Shown here piece after piece: positions 7,527 to 15,209 of a stretch of 32,918 bases of DNA. Made by a program: the position numbers and the translations under genes. Every line of letters starts with the position of its first letter. Positions within the stretch are counted from its first letter, which is position 1. The notes below the pieces were generated by a model. That model ran no database searches and was not told the origin of the DNA. It was given only the letters and a program-made list of their open reading frames with translations. Source of the stretch: DASZFV01 sp036494575 (GTDB lineage: Bacteria > Myxococcota_A > Polyangia > Fen-1088); NCBI GenBank assembly GCA_036494575.1, contig DASXOE010000055.1, positions 1 through 32,918 on the forward strand, given 5' to 3'.

Positions 7527-8642
7527 TTGAGCGCGCTGTCGCGGCTCTGCGGTCAGCTGCTCTCCGTCGGGCTCGATGGCGTGGCGGTGCCCGAGGATCT
7601 GCGGGCGCGCATCGCCGGGTCCGCCGTGGGCGGCGTCATGCTCTTCCGGCCCAACATCGCCAGCGCCGGACAGGTGGCCGCCCTCGTGCGCGGGCTGCGG
7701 GAGGCGGCGCCCGATGACCTGCCGCTGCTCGTATCGATCGATCAAGAGGGTGGGCTCGTCATGCGCTTGCGCGGGATCGCGACCGATTGGCCCCCCATGC
7801 TCTCCGTGGGGGGGGCCGGCGATGCGGCGCGCACGCAGCAGGTGGGGCGCGCGCTCGGCGAGGAGCTGGCGGCGCTGGGCATCGGCTGGGACTTCGCGCC
7901 CGTGCTCGACGTCCACACGAATCCGGCCAACCCGGTCATCGGCAACCGGGCCTTTGGCGTGACGCCCGAGGCGGCGGCCACTCAGGCGCTGGCCTTCTGG
8001 CGCGGCCTGCGCGCCGCGGGCGTCGTGGGGTGCGGCAAGCACTTCCCGGGGCACGGCGACACGCGCGCGGACTCGCACTTCGAGCTGCCCGTCGTCACGC
8101 ACGACGCCGCGCGCCTGCGCGCCGTCGAGCTGGCGCCGTTCGCGGCGGCGGCCGCCGCCGGCATGGAGGCCCTCATGACGGCGCACGTGCTCTTCCCGGC
8201 GCTCGATCCCGATCGGCCGGCGACGCTCTCGCGCCGCATCCTCGCGGACCTGCTGCGCGGCGAGCTCGGGTTCCGGGGCGTCGTCGTCAGCGACGACCTA
8301 GGCATGAAGGCCGTCGCCGACCGCTATCCCATCGAGGAGCTCGCCGTCGGGTGCATCGAGGCCGGCGCCGATCATCTGCTCGTGCGCGAGCCGGCGGCGC
8401 GTCAGGTGGCGGCCCACGAGGCCCTCGTGCGCGCCGCCGAGGCGCGCGCCGACTTCCGCGCGCGCGTCGAGGAGAGCGCCGCTCGCGTCGCGGCCCTCAA
8501 AGCGGCCTGCACGGTCCCCATGCCCGCGCCGTCCGCCATGCTGCCCTCCCTGCTCGGGACCGCCGCCCACCGCGCGCTCGCGGGCTCGTTCAAGACCGCC
8601 GCGTTGGACGTCCCCGCGAAGAGCTCGCCCGTCGCGGAGTGA
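7527..8642 (+). CDS. nagZ: Beta-N-acetylhexosaminidase, family 3 (NagZ-like)
   Basis: Glycoside hydrolase family 3 enzyme of 371 residues that removes N-acetylglucosamine from peptidoglycan fragments during recycling. The family signature KHFPGHGDT is at residues 171-179 and supplies the acid/base His. The nucleophile is Asp256 in VVSDDLGMK. VSIDQEGG and APVLDVHTNPANPVIGNRAFG are further conserved blocks. There is no signal peptide, so it is probably cytoplasmic like NagZ. It starts at TTG 7527; the frame upstream has no ATG, GTG or TTG at a sensible place. The C-terminal 60 residues after the barrel are Ala-rich and not conserved. It belongs with the other peptidoglycan genes of the window only in function, not in an operon. 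Confidence 0.9.
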   Translation: MSALSRLCGQLLSVGLDGVAVPEDLRARIAGSAVGGVMLFRPNIASAGQVAALVRGLREAAPDDLPLLVSIDQEGGLVMRLRGIATDWPPMLSVGGAGDAARTQQVGRALGEELAALGIGWDFAPVLDVHTNPANPVIGNRAFGVTPEAAATQALAFWRGLRAAGVVGCGKHFPGHGDTRADSHFELPVVTHDAARLRAVELAPFAAAAAAGMEALMTAHVLFPALDPDRPATLSRRILADLLRGELGFRGVVVSDDLGMKAVADRYPIEELAVGCIEAGADHLLVREPAARQVAAHEALVRAAEARADFRARVEESAARVAALKAACTVPMPAPSAMLPSLLGTAAHRALAGSFKTAALDVPAKSSPVAE

Positions 8643-8681
8643 GCCTGCGGGCGCGCTCGCCGGGAGGCGTCTTTGGCGATG

Positions 8682-8716
8682 GCCAGGCGTATTAATAGTG
8701 TTTACATGTGCCTGGC
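8682..8716. promoter_or_regulatory. Inverted repeat upstream of vapB1, probable operator
   Basis: GCCAGGC (8682-8688) and GCCTGGC (8710-8716) are perfect inverted arms 21 bases apart. The spacer is AT-rich and holds two smaller palindromes, TATTAATA (8690-8697) and ACATGT (8704-8709). It ends six bases before vapB1. Antitoxins usually repress their own promoter through such sites; that use here is inferred. Confidence 0.5.
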
Positions 8717-8722
8717 GTGCGC

Positions 8723-8914
8723 ATGACGTTCAACGTGAACGAGGCGCTCCTCACCGAGGTCGTCGAGGCGCACCCGGGCGTCACGAAGACGGCGCTCGTC
8801 GAGGCGCGGCTTCGCGCGCTGCTCGCCCAACGGGCCACGGCGCGTCTCGCCGCGCTGGGCGGCACAGCGCGCGCCGCGCGGCGCACCAAGCGCTCGGCCT
8901 GGAAACAGGGTTGA
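8723..8914 (+). CDS. VapB-type antitoxin, toxin partner lost
   Basis: Small protein of 63 residues (68 if GTG 8708 is used). MTFNVNEALLTEVVEAHPGVTKTALVE matches the ribbon-helix-helix N-terminus of VapB antitoxins (DUF2191 type). The C-terminal tail is basic (RAARRTKRSAWKQG), as is common for the toxin-binding end. It should bind DNA as a dimer and neutralise a PIN-domain ribonuclease. Its stop overlaps a TTG that begins ILVDTNL, the start of a VapC, which breaks off after about nine codons. The antitoxin is therefore an orphan, perhaps kept as a repressor or able to counter another VapC. An inverted repeat lies just upstream. Confidence 0.7.
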   Translation: MTFNVNEALLTEVVEAHPGVTKTALVEARLRALLAQRATARLAALGGTARAARRTKRSAWKQG

Positions 8915-8937
8915 TCCTCGTCGATACGAACTTGGCG
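8911..8937 (+). pseudogene. Remnant of a vapC toxin gene (N-terminal nine codons)
   Basis: TTG 8911 overlaps the vapB1 stop (TTGA), the normal vapBC junction, and reads M(L)ILVDTNLA: the first strand of a PIN domain with its catalytic Asp. After about codon 9 the resemblance ends. The frame continues open to 9162, but only because it crosses the convergent vapC on the other strand. The sequence passes into that vapC's 3' end within about 20 bases, as expected if a deletion removed the rest of the toxin. Confidence 0.6.
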
Positions 8938-8955
8938 CCCGAAGCACGCGCGAGC

Positions 8956-9348
8956 CTACGTTCTCGCGCCGTCGAAGAGAGTCACGAAGCCGAGACGCGC
9001 CATGCGCGAGAAGTCGTGATCGAGGGACCAGAGGGCGCAATCGTTCTCGGCGGCGATTCCCGCCACCAGCAAATCACCGATGCCGAATCGTTGTCCGGCG
9101 GCTCCTCCGTGCACGACCCAGGTTTCGATGCGGTGCCACGTCGCATCAGTAGGCGAAAATAGCGGAAGCGCGCCCAGCAGGCGGGCGAGGCGCGGAATCT
9201 CGGTCTTGCGCCCGCCGCTCAGGATCTCGATCCGGACGGGAACAGCCAAGGCCACCTCGTCGGTATCGAGGAGCTCGACGAGCCTGTCGGCGATTGGTTG
9301 CCGGCCGCGGAAGAAGTCGATCCAGACGGAGGTGTCGACGACGATCAC
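8956..9348 (-). CDS. vapC: VapC-type PIN-domain ribonuclease toxin
   Basis: Toxin of 130 residues, the normal length. The PIN acidic residues are all visible: Asp5 in VVDTSVWIDFF, Glu41 in RIEIL, Asp92 in GIGDLLVA and Asp110 (or Asp112) in LDHDF. These bind magnesium for cleavage of RNA, in known VapCs usually tRNA or rRNA. Its ATG overlaps the stop of the antitoxin gene by four bases (ATGA), the classical arrangement. It ends about 20 bases from the remnant of another vapC that reads towards it. It appears intact. Confidence 0.92.
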   Translation of the reverse strand: MIVVDTSVWIDFFRGRQPIADRLVELLDTDEVALAVPVRIEILSGGRKTEIPRLARLLGALPLFSPTDATWHRIETWVVHGGAAGQRFGIGDLLVAGIAAENDCALWSLDHDFSRMARLGFVTLFDGART

Positions 9349-9584
9349 GGGCGGCGACGTGGGCTTCGTGGGGCCGGGCCGCTCGCGGGCGTCGGACGTC
9401 GCCGGGATCGCGGCAGATCGAGGTCGAGCTGAACCCGGCCGAGCAACCCCTTGAGCTCTTCGATTCTTCGTCGGCGTACGAGCTCGGTCAGGGACAGGAT
9501 CACCGTGTCCGTCTTCGACTTGAAGCCCAGGATCCGTCGCGCTTCATCCATGAGCTGAGCGGGGAGGTCGAGCGTGGTGCGCAT
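9345..9584 (-). CDS. vapB: VapB-type antitoxin
   Basis: Antitoxin of 79 residues. MRTTLDLPAQLMDEARRILGFKSKTD is the ribbon-helix-helix DNA-binding N-terminus of the VapB/DUF2191 family, and LTELVRRRRIEELKGLLG is the usual following helix. The C-terminal tail is rich in Arg and Pro and probably unstructured until it binds the toxin. It overlaps vapC by four bases. A perfect 8-bp inverted repeat covers its start codon, suggesting autorepression. Start and promoter layout suggest a leaderless message. Confidence 0.88.
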   Translation of the reverse strand: MRTTLDLPAQLMDEARRILGFKSKTDTVILSLTELVRRRRIEELKGLLGRVQLDLDLPRSRRRPTPASGPAPRSPRRRP

Positions 9585-9607
9585 ACGAACTAGAGTGAAT
9601 CGTATGC
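9581..9607. promoter_or_regulatory. vapBC operator: perfect 8-bp inverted repeat
   Basis: GCATACGA (9581-9588) and TCGTATGC (9600-9607) are exact inverted arms with an 11-base spacer. The inner part covers the vapB start codon (9582-9584) and the likely -10 region, so a bound VapBC complex would block transcription. Confidence 0.65.
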
Positions 9608-9614
9608 TTCAGGG

Positions 9615-9620
9615 TGTCAA
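9615..9620 (-). promoter_or_regulatory. Consensus -35 element of the vapBC promoter
   Basis: On the minus strand this is a perfect TTGACA. Seventeen bases downstream the -10 position reads CACTCT (9592-9597), a poor match. The predicted transcription start falls within a base or two of the vapB ATG. Confidence 0.5.
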
Positions 9621-9693
9621 CTGCAGATGCTCTCGTGTGCGGTGCGGGGCTGGCTCGGAGGACCTCGGCGGCGGGCAGGCGGCTAGATCTAGG

Positions 9694-10353
9694 CTAGATC
9701 CGCACGCCCACGGCGAGGCCCTCGCCCGTGGGCAGGACCGTGGCGCGGAAGCGGCCGCTGTTGGCGAGGATCTGGTGGAAGGCCTGCATGGCGGCGATGA
9801 CCGTCGCGCGCGCGCCCGTCGGCTTGTCGGCGAGCTCGCCGAAGAGAAAGGCGTTGTCGGCGAGGACGAGGCCGCCCGGGCGCAGGTGGTCGGCGGCCCA
9901 GTTGAGGTAGTCGGGGTAGCTCTCTTTGTCGGCGTCGATGAAGCAGAGGTCGAACGGCTCCTGGGCGCCGAGCCTGGGCAGGACCTGAGCGGCCGGGCCG
10001 AGGTGGATGCGCGCCTGCGTCGTGTAACCGGCGCGCCGGAAGCTCTCGCGCGCGACCTCGGCGTGGCGCGGCTCGATCTCGATGGTGTCGAGGACGCCGC
10101 CGATGCCCATGCCGCGCAGGAGCGAGACGCCCGAGTACCCGCCCAGCGTGCCGATCTCGACGGCGCGTCGCGCGCCCGCGACCGAGGCGAGCACCTCGAG
10201 GTGGCGGGCGTCGAGCGCGCCGATCTGGATGTCGGGGAGGCCCTCGCGCTTGCAGCGCTCGCGGATCTCGCGCAGGACGTCGTCTTCGGGGACGTAGGTC
10301 TTCTTGACGTACGCCGCGATGCGCTCGTCGTCGTTTCCGAATTGCTTGTTCAC
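9694..10353 (-). CDS. Class I SAM-dependent O-methyltransferase
   Basis: Soluble methyltransferase of 219 residues, of the bacterial caffeoyl-CoA/catechol-type O-methyltransferase family (COG4122). The S-adenosylmethionine site is AVEIGTLGGYSG (residues 64-75). The metal-binding acidic block is FIDADKESYPDYLNW (138 onward), and DNAFLFG (166-172) is the third family motif. GTG 10353 overlaps the stop of the vWA gene (GTGA), so it is translated with the MoxR/DUF58/vWA operon as its last gene. Its substrate is unknown; these enzymes usually methylate small catechol-like molecules. Confidence 0.88.
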   Translation of the reverse strand: MNKQFGNDDERIAAYVKKTYVPEDDVLREIRERCKREGLPDIQIGALDARHLEVLASVAGARRAVEIGTLGGYSGVSLLRGMGIGGVLDTIEIEPRHAEVARESFRRAGYTTQARIHLGPAAQVLPRLGAQEPFDLCFIDADKESYPDYLNWAADHLRPGGLVLADNAFLFGELADKPTGARATVIAAMQAFHQILANSGRFRATVLPTGEGLAVGVRI

Positions 10354-12521
10354 GCCTTGACCCTGCCGCGTCGCAGCCGCAGGGTCAACAGGGACTCGGC
10401 GAGCACGCCGAGGAGGACGGCCGCCGAGAGGAAGTGCCACAGCTCGAGGCGCCGCTTGGGCGCGGCGGCCGCCGCGGCGCCTGCGGGCGAGCGGTCGGGC
10501 CGCTGGTCGTCGGCGAGGCGCGCGGGATTCGACTCGGCGGGGTCCAGGTTGACGACGAAGCTCTCGGAGGCGCGCTCGACGACGGTGCCGTCGGCGCGCG
10601 AGGCGCGCACGCGGTAGAGGCCGGGCTCGTCAGTCTCGGCGAACGTCACTGTGCGCCGGCCGTGCGCCTCGGCCGCGCGCGCCGCGGCCGGGCGCGACTC
10701 GGGCGTGAGCCAGCGCGACTGGCCGTCGGCCTTGACGATCTCGATGCGCGCGTCCTCGGCGCCGACGCCGATCTCGCGCCGCTGGCCGACGGTGAGCGCG
10801 GAGACCGAGTCCGACCCGGGGGCGCCCGCGAGGAAGCGCGCGGCCTCCTGCATGAGGGGCAGGAACCCCGGGCGGATGGGCAGGTCGGTCCACTCGCGAT
10901 CGACCGTCGTCGTCAGCAGGAGGACGCGCCCGCGGCCGACGTCGGAGGCGACGAGGGCGGGCGCGCCGTTCTCGTAGCGCAGCACGACCGAGCGGCCCGG
11001 CGCGTCGGGCACGGGCTCGAGGAGCATGAACTGGAAGAAGCGCGCCGAGGCGAGGCCGTCGCCCTTGGCCGGGAAGCCCGCGAGCAAGGGGTGGCGCCGA
11101 TCGAGGGGCGCGAGGCGCTCGGCTGGGCGCAGGTCGACCGTCTCGCCCTCGGGCGCGCGGCCGGGGGCGGCGGCCGCCGTGCGCTTGAGGCCGAGCGGCT
11201 GCGGCAAGAGGGTCTTCATGCGCTGGTTCCACGCGTCGACGTCCACGCGATCACCGACGGAGATGAAGAGGCCGCCGCCGCCCTCGACGTAGCGCGTGAG
11301 CGCGTCGGCGAGCTCCCCGGACGGCTTGGCGACGTTGGCGAGGAAGACGGCGGCGTAGCCGGACAGCGTCGTCGCCGACAGCTCGTCGGGCAGGCCCGTC
11401 GTGATCGAGAAGCCGGCGCCGCCCGCGCGCAGCGCCGCCTCGAGGAAGAAGGTCTCGTCCTCGGTGCGCACCGTGCGCGGGTCGCCGTCGACGACGAGGA
11501 CGCGCAAGCCGCGCGAGACCTCGACGCGCGCGCGCCGGCGATCGTCGAGCGTGAACAGATCATGGTCGATCTCGACCTCGGCGTCGTGGGCCGTGCCGCC
11601 GCCCATGAGCGTGTGCAAGCTGGACAGGAAGCGTTTGCGCGCGCGCCCGCGAGGCGGCAGGTCCACGAAGCCGCGCGCGACGTCGGCGCCGTCGAGACGG
11701 AGCGTGAGGCCGAGCTTGCGCACGGGCTCGTCCGAGAAGTTCACGATCTCGGCGACGACCGCCAGGCCCTCGGCGCCCTGCTCGGGCGCGGGCTCGGCCG
11801 AGAGCGCGACGATGGCGCGGTTGTCCCAGGCGCCGCCGACGTCGAGGATGATGACGGCGGGGCCGCCCGCGGCGCGCTCCGGGGCCGCGCCCTCCCAGCC
11901 CGCGGCCTGCAGGTCGGTCACGACGTAGATGACGCGATCGGCGTGCGGCGAGCCCGCGAGGATCTGCGTCGCGCGGCGCAGCGCGCCCCCGAAGTCCGCG
12001 ACGCGTGCCGAGCAGACGGCGGCGTCGAGCGCGCCCAGCACGCGGCCGCGGTCGTTCGACGGCTCGGCCACGGGCGCGGGCGTGCCCTCCGACGCGAGGA
12101 CGAGCGCGACGTCGGAGTCGCCCGACAGGCTCTCGAGGAGCGACCGCGCGCGCGCGCGGGCTTGCTGGAAGACCGGCTCGCCGCCCGCCGTCGCGAGGCG
12201 CCGCAGGCTCGCCGAGTCGTCGAGCACGATGACGGCGCTCTGCGAGCGCGCCGCCGCCGCGGGCAGATCGGAGCGGATCTCGGCGAAGGGGCGCGCGAAG
12301 GCGAGCGGCAGCGCCGCCGCGACGAGCGTGCGCAGCAGCAGGAGGAGGACCTCCCGCAGGCGCCGGCGCGCCGAGACCTCGCGCTCGGCGCGCAGCAGCA
12401 GCTCCATGGCCGGGAAGGCCACGGGGCGCGCGCGGCGCCGCCCGATGCGGTGGATGAGCCAGGGCAGGGCGGCCGCCAGCAGGCCGAGGAGCACGGAGGG
12501 CGCGACGAAGTGCAGGGGCAT
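10350..12521 (-). CDS. BatA-like membrane protein with von Willebrand factor A domain
   Basis: Protein of 723 residues. The N-terminal aerotolerance-regulator (BatA) domain has a membrane segment at about residues 8-25 and a second at 56-75. A vWA domain follows, with a MIDAS DxSxS motif as Asp101-Asp-Ser103-Ala-Ser105 and a YVVTDLQAAGW block. A long periplasmic beta-rich and glutamine-amidotransferase-like part contains DGDPRTV and the block DREWTDLPIRPGFLPL found in this family. A final membrane helix (LWHFLSAAVLLGVLAESLL) precedes a basic tail. Such proteins work with MoxR ATPases, probably in envelope protein maturation or metal-dependent assembly. It lies two bases after the DUF58 gene and overlaps the O-methyltransferase. 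Confidence 0.88.
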   Translation of the reverse strand: MPLHFVAPSVLLGLLAAALPWLIHRIGRRRARPVAFPAMELLLRAEREVSARRRLREVLLLLLRTLVAAALPLAFARPFAEIRSDLPAAAARSQSAVIVLDDSASLRRLATAGGEPVFQQARARARSLLESLSGDSDVALVLASEGTPAPVAEPSNDRGRVLGALDAAVCSARVADFGGALRRATQILAGSPHADRVIYVVTDLQAAGWEGAAPERAAGGPAVIILDVGGAWDNRAIVALSAEPAPEQGAEGLAVVAEIVNFSDEPVRKLGLTLRLDGADVARGFVDLPPRGRARKRFLSSLHTLMGGGTAHDAEVEIDHDLFTLDDRRRARVEVSRGLRVLVVDGDPRTVRTEDETFFLEAALRAGGAGFSITTGLPDELSATTLSGYAAVFLANVAKPSGELADALTRYVEGGGGLFISVGDRVDVDAWNQRMKTLLPQPLGLKRTAAAAPGRAPEGETVDLRPAERLAPLDRRHPLLAGFPAKGDGLASARFFQFMLLEPVPDAPGRSVVLRYENGAPALVASDVGRGRVLLLTTTVDREWTDLPIRPGFLPLMQEAARFLAGAPGSDSVSALTVGQRREIGVGAEDARIEIVKADGQSRWLTPESRPAAARAAEAHGRRTVTFAETDEPGLYRVRASRADGTVVERASESFVVNLDPAESNPARLADDQRPDRSPAGAAAAAAPKRRLELWHFLSAAVLLGVLAESLLTLRLRRGRVKA

Positions 12522-12523
12522 GC

Positions 12524-13459
<936 letters not shown>

Positions 13460-13462
13460 GCG

Positions 13463-14488
13463 CTAGGCCGGCTTGACCATGTCGAGCAGGCGCGCCACGA
13501 GGGACGCCGCCTTGAGCCCGTCGGCCTCGGCGTGAAAGTTCGGCAGCACGCGGTGGACGAGCACGGGCGTCGCGAGCGCCCGGACGTCCTCGATCGACGC
13601 CGCGTAACGCCCCGCGAGGATGGCGCGCGCCTTGGCGGCCAGCACGAGGTACTGCGACGCGCGCGGGCCCGCGCCCCACGCGACATACTTTTGGACGAGC
13701 TCGGGAGCGCTGGCGTCGGCCGGCCGGCTCGCGCGGCACAGCGCGACGGCGTGCGCGACGACGTGCGGCGCCGCCGGCACGCGCAGCACGAGCTCTTGCA
13801 GCTGCATGATCCGCTCGGGCGAGAGCACGCGGCGCAACGTCGGGTGGTACGCCGTCGTCATCTGGTTGACGATGCGCACCTCCTCCTCCTCGGTGGGGTA
13901 GCCCACGTCGATCTGGAACATGAACCGATCGAGCTGCGCCTCGGGCAGGGGATACGTGCCCTCCTGCTCGATGGGATTTTGCGTCGCGAACACGAGGAAC
14001 GGCGGCGGCAATTCGTAGGTTTGTCCGCCCGCCGACACGCGGTGCTCCTGCATCGACTGCAAGAGGGCGGCCTGCGTCTTGGGCGGCGTCCGGTTGATCT
14101 CGTCTGCGAGGATGACGTTCGCGAAGATCGGACCCGGCACGAAGCGGAAGACGCGCCGGCCCGTCGCGCGATCCTCCTCGAGCACGTCGGTGCCCGTGAT
14201 GTCGGACGGCATGAGGTCGGGCGTGAACTGGATGCGGCCGAAAGACAGCGCCAGCACCTCCGAGAGCGTCTGGATGAGCAGCGTCTTCGCGAGGCCGGGA
14301 ACGCCGACGAACAGGCAGTGACCGCGCGCGAACAGCGCGATGAGCAGGTGATCGATGACGGCCTCTTGTCCGACGATGCGCTTGCCGATCTCGGCGGCGA
14401 TCGCGCGTCTCGCCTCCGCCATCTCGTGCACGGCCGCCAGATCGCGGTCCGGAGCGCCCCCGCGGGGTGATTCGTTCGCGGGGCTCAC
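13463..14488 (-). CDS. MoxR-family AAA+ ATPase
   Basis: AAA+ ATPase of 341 residues with the chosen GTG start. Walker A is GVPGLAKT (62-69), Walker B is VILADEINR, and the sensor region is FATQNPIEQEGTYPLPEAQLDRF. These are near-perfect MoxR signatures. MoxR proteins act as chaperones or remodellers for vWA-domain partners, both encoded immediately downstream. The frame is open further up, so starts at GTG 14527 and 14563 are possible; 14488 gives a family-like N-terminus MSPANESPRGG and no start has a good ribosome binding site. First gene of a four-gene operon. Confidence 0.95.
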   Translation of the reverse strand: MSPANESPRGGAPDRDLAAVHEMAEARRAIAAEIGKRIVGQEAVIDHLLIALFARGHCLFVGVPGLAKTLLIQTLSEVLALSFGRIQFTPDLMPSDITGTDVLEEDRATGRRVFRFVPGPIFANVILADEINRTPPKTQAALLQSMQEHRVSAGGQTYELPPPFLVFATQNPIEQEGTYPLPEAQLDRFMFQIDVGYPTEEEEVRIVNQMTTAYHPTLRRVLSPERIMQLQELVLRVPAAPHVVAHAVALCRASRPADASAPELVQKYVAWGAGPRASQYLVLAAKARAILAGRYAASIEDVRALATPVLVHRVLPNFHAEADGLKAASLVARLLDMVKPA

Positions 14489-14684
14489 GGTGGCGTCAGT
14501 CGCGACGGGGAAGGGGCCACTCGGCACCCCGCCAGGATGCCACGCGCGCGCGCGCCTTGCCACGGCTCAGCGCGCGTCGCGGGTTTTTGCGCGTTCCGGG
14601 CCCGCGGCGCCGGTGCTTCGCTCTGAGGCCGACGCCGGGCCTCGCGTCGAAAAGGACTTTCGCCGAGCCCGTCGAGGTCGCAGG

Positions 14685-15209
14685 ATGGAAGGCATGACGC
14701 GACCGTCCTTCTTGCGCTCGCCCGTGCGTTCGCCGGGCCTCACGGCCGCGCTGATCGTCGCGGCCGCGGTGAGCCTCGCGCCCGCGGCGCGCGCCGACGT
14801 GTGGAGCGCCTTCAAGGGGCGCATCTACGTGAGCGACGCCGAGTTCGGCAGCGGCTATTCCACGGACGCTGCCATGATCGCGGCCGTCAAAAAGCAGTCG
14901 AAGGGCGTCATCAAGAGCGCGGGGGGTACGGGCGGTTCTTGGACGGTGAACCTCGCGGTCTTCCTCAAGGAGGCCGCGGGCGCGAACAAGATCAACATCG
15001 TCTACTACGACGTGAGCGCGAAGCCGCGCGAGCAGGTGAACTTCAGCGAGGTCGACGTCAAGCCCGACCAGAAGATGACGGAGCTGAACGGCATCGCGCT
15101 CTCGTCGGACCTGGGCTTCGTCAAGGGTCACAAGTACGAAGTCCTCGCCACGCGCATCGTCGGCGGCAAGGAGAAGGTCTACGCCAAGGCGACGATGACG
15201 CTGAAGTGA
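14685..15209 (+). CDS. Small secreted protein of unknown function
   Basis: Exported protein of 174 residues that I do not recognise. The signal peptide has an Arg-rich start, a hydrophobic stretch and the cleavage motif ARA-DV around residue 38. The mature part has a short motif-like start WSAFKGRIYVSDAEFGSGY and alternating strands (WTVNLAVFLKEAAG, INIVYYDVS, KYEVLATRIVGG), suggesting a compact beta fold. It lacks cysteines and a lipobox. GAGG seven bases before ATG 14685 supports that start; ATG 14694 is an alternative. Its stop overlaps the GTG start of the glycoside hydrolase, so the two are cotranslated and may act together outside the inner membrane. Confidence 0.78.
   Translation: MEGMTRPSFLRSPVRSPGLTAALIVAAAVSLAPAARADVWSAFKGRIYVSDAEFGSGYSTDAAMIAAVKKQSKGVIKSAGGTGGSWTVNLAVFLKEAAGANKINIVYYDVSAKPREQVNFSEVDVKPDQKMTELNGIALSSDLGFVKGHKYEVLATRIVGGKEKVYAKATMTLK

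Noticed and set aside
8938..9162. Continuation of the vapC1 remnant frame
   Set aside because: The frame stays open, but the residues are the complement of the intact convergent vapC and show none of the further PIN acidic positions.
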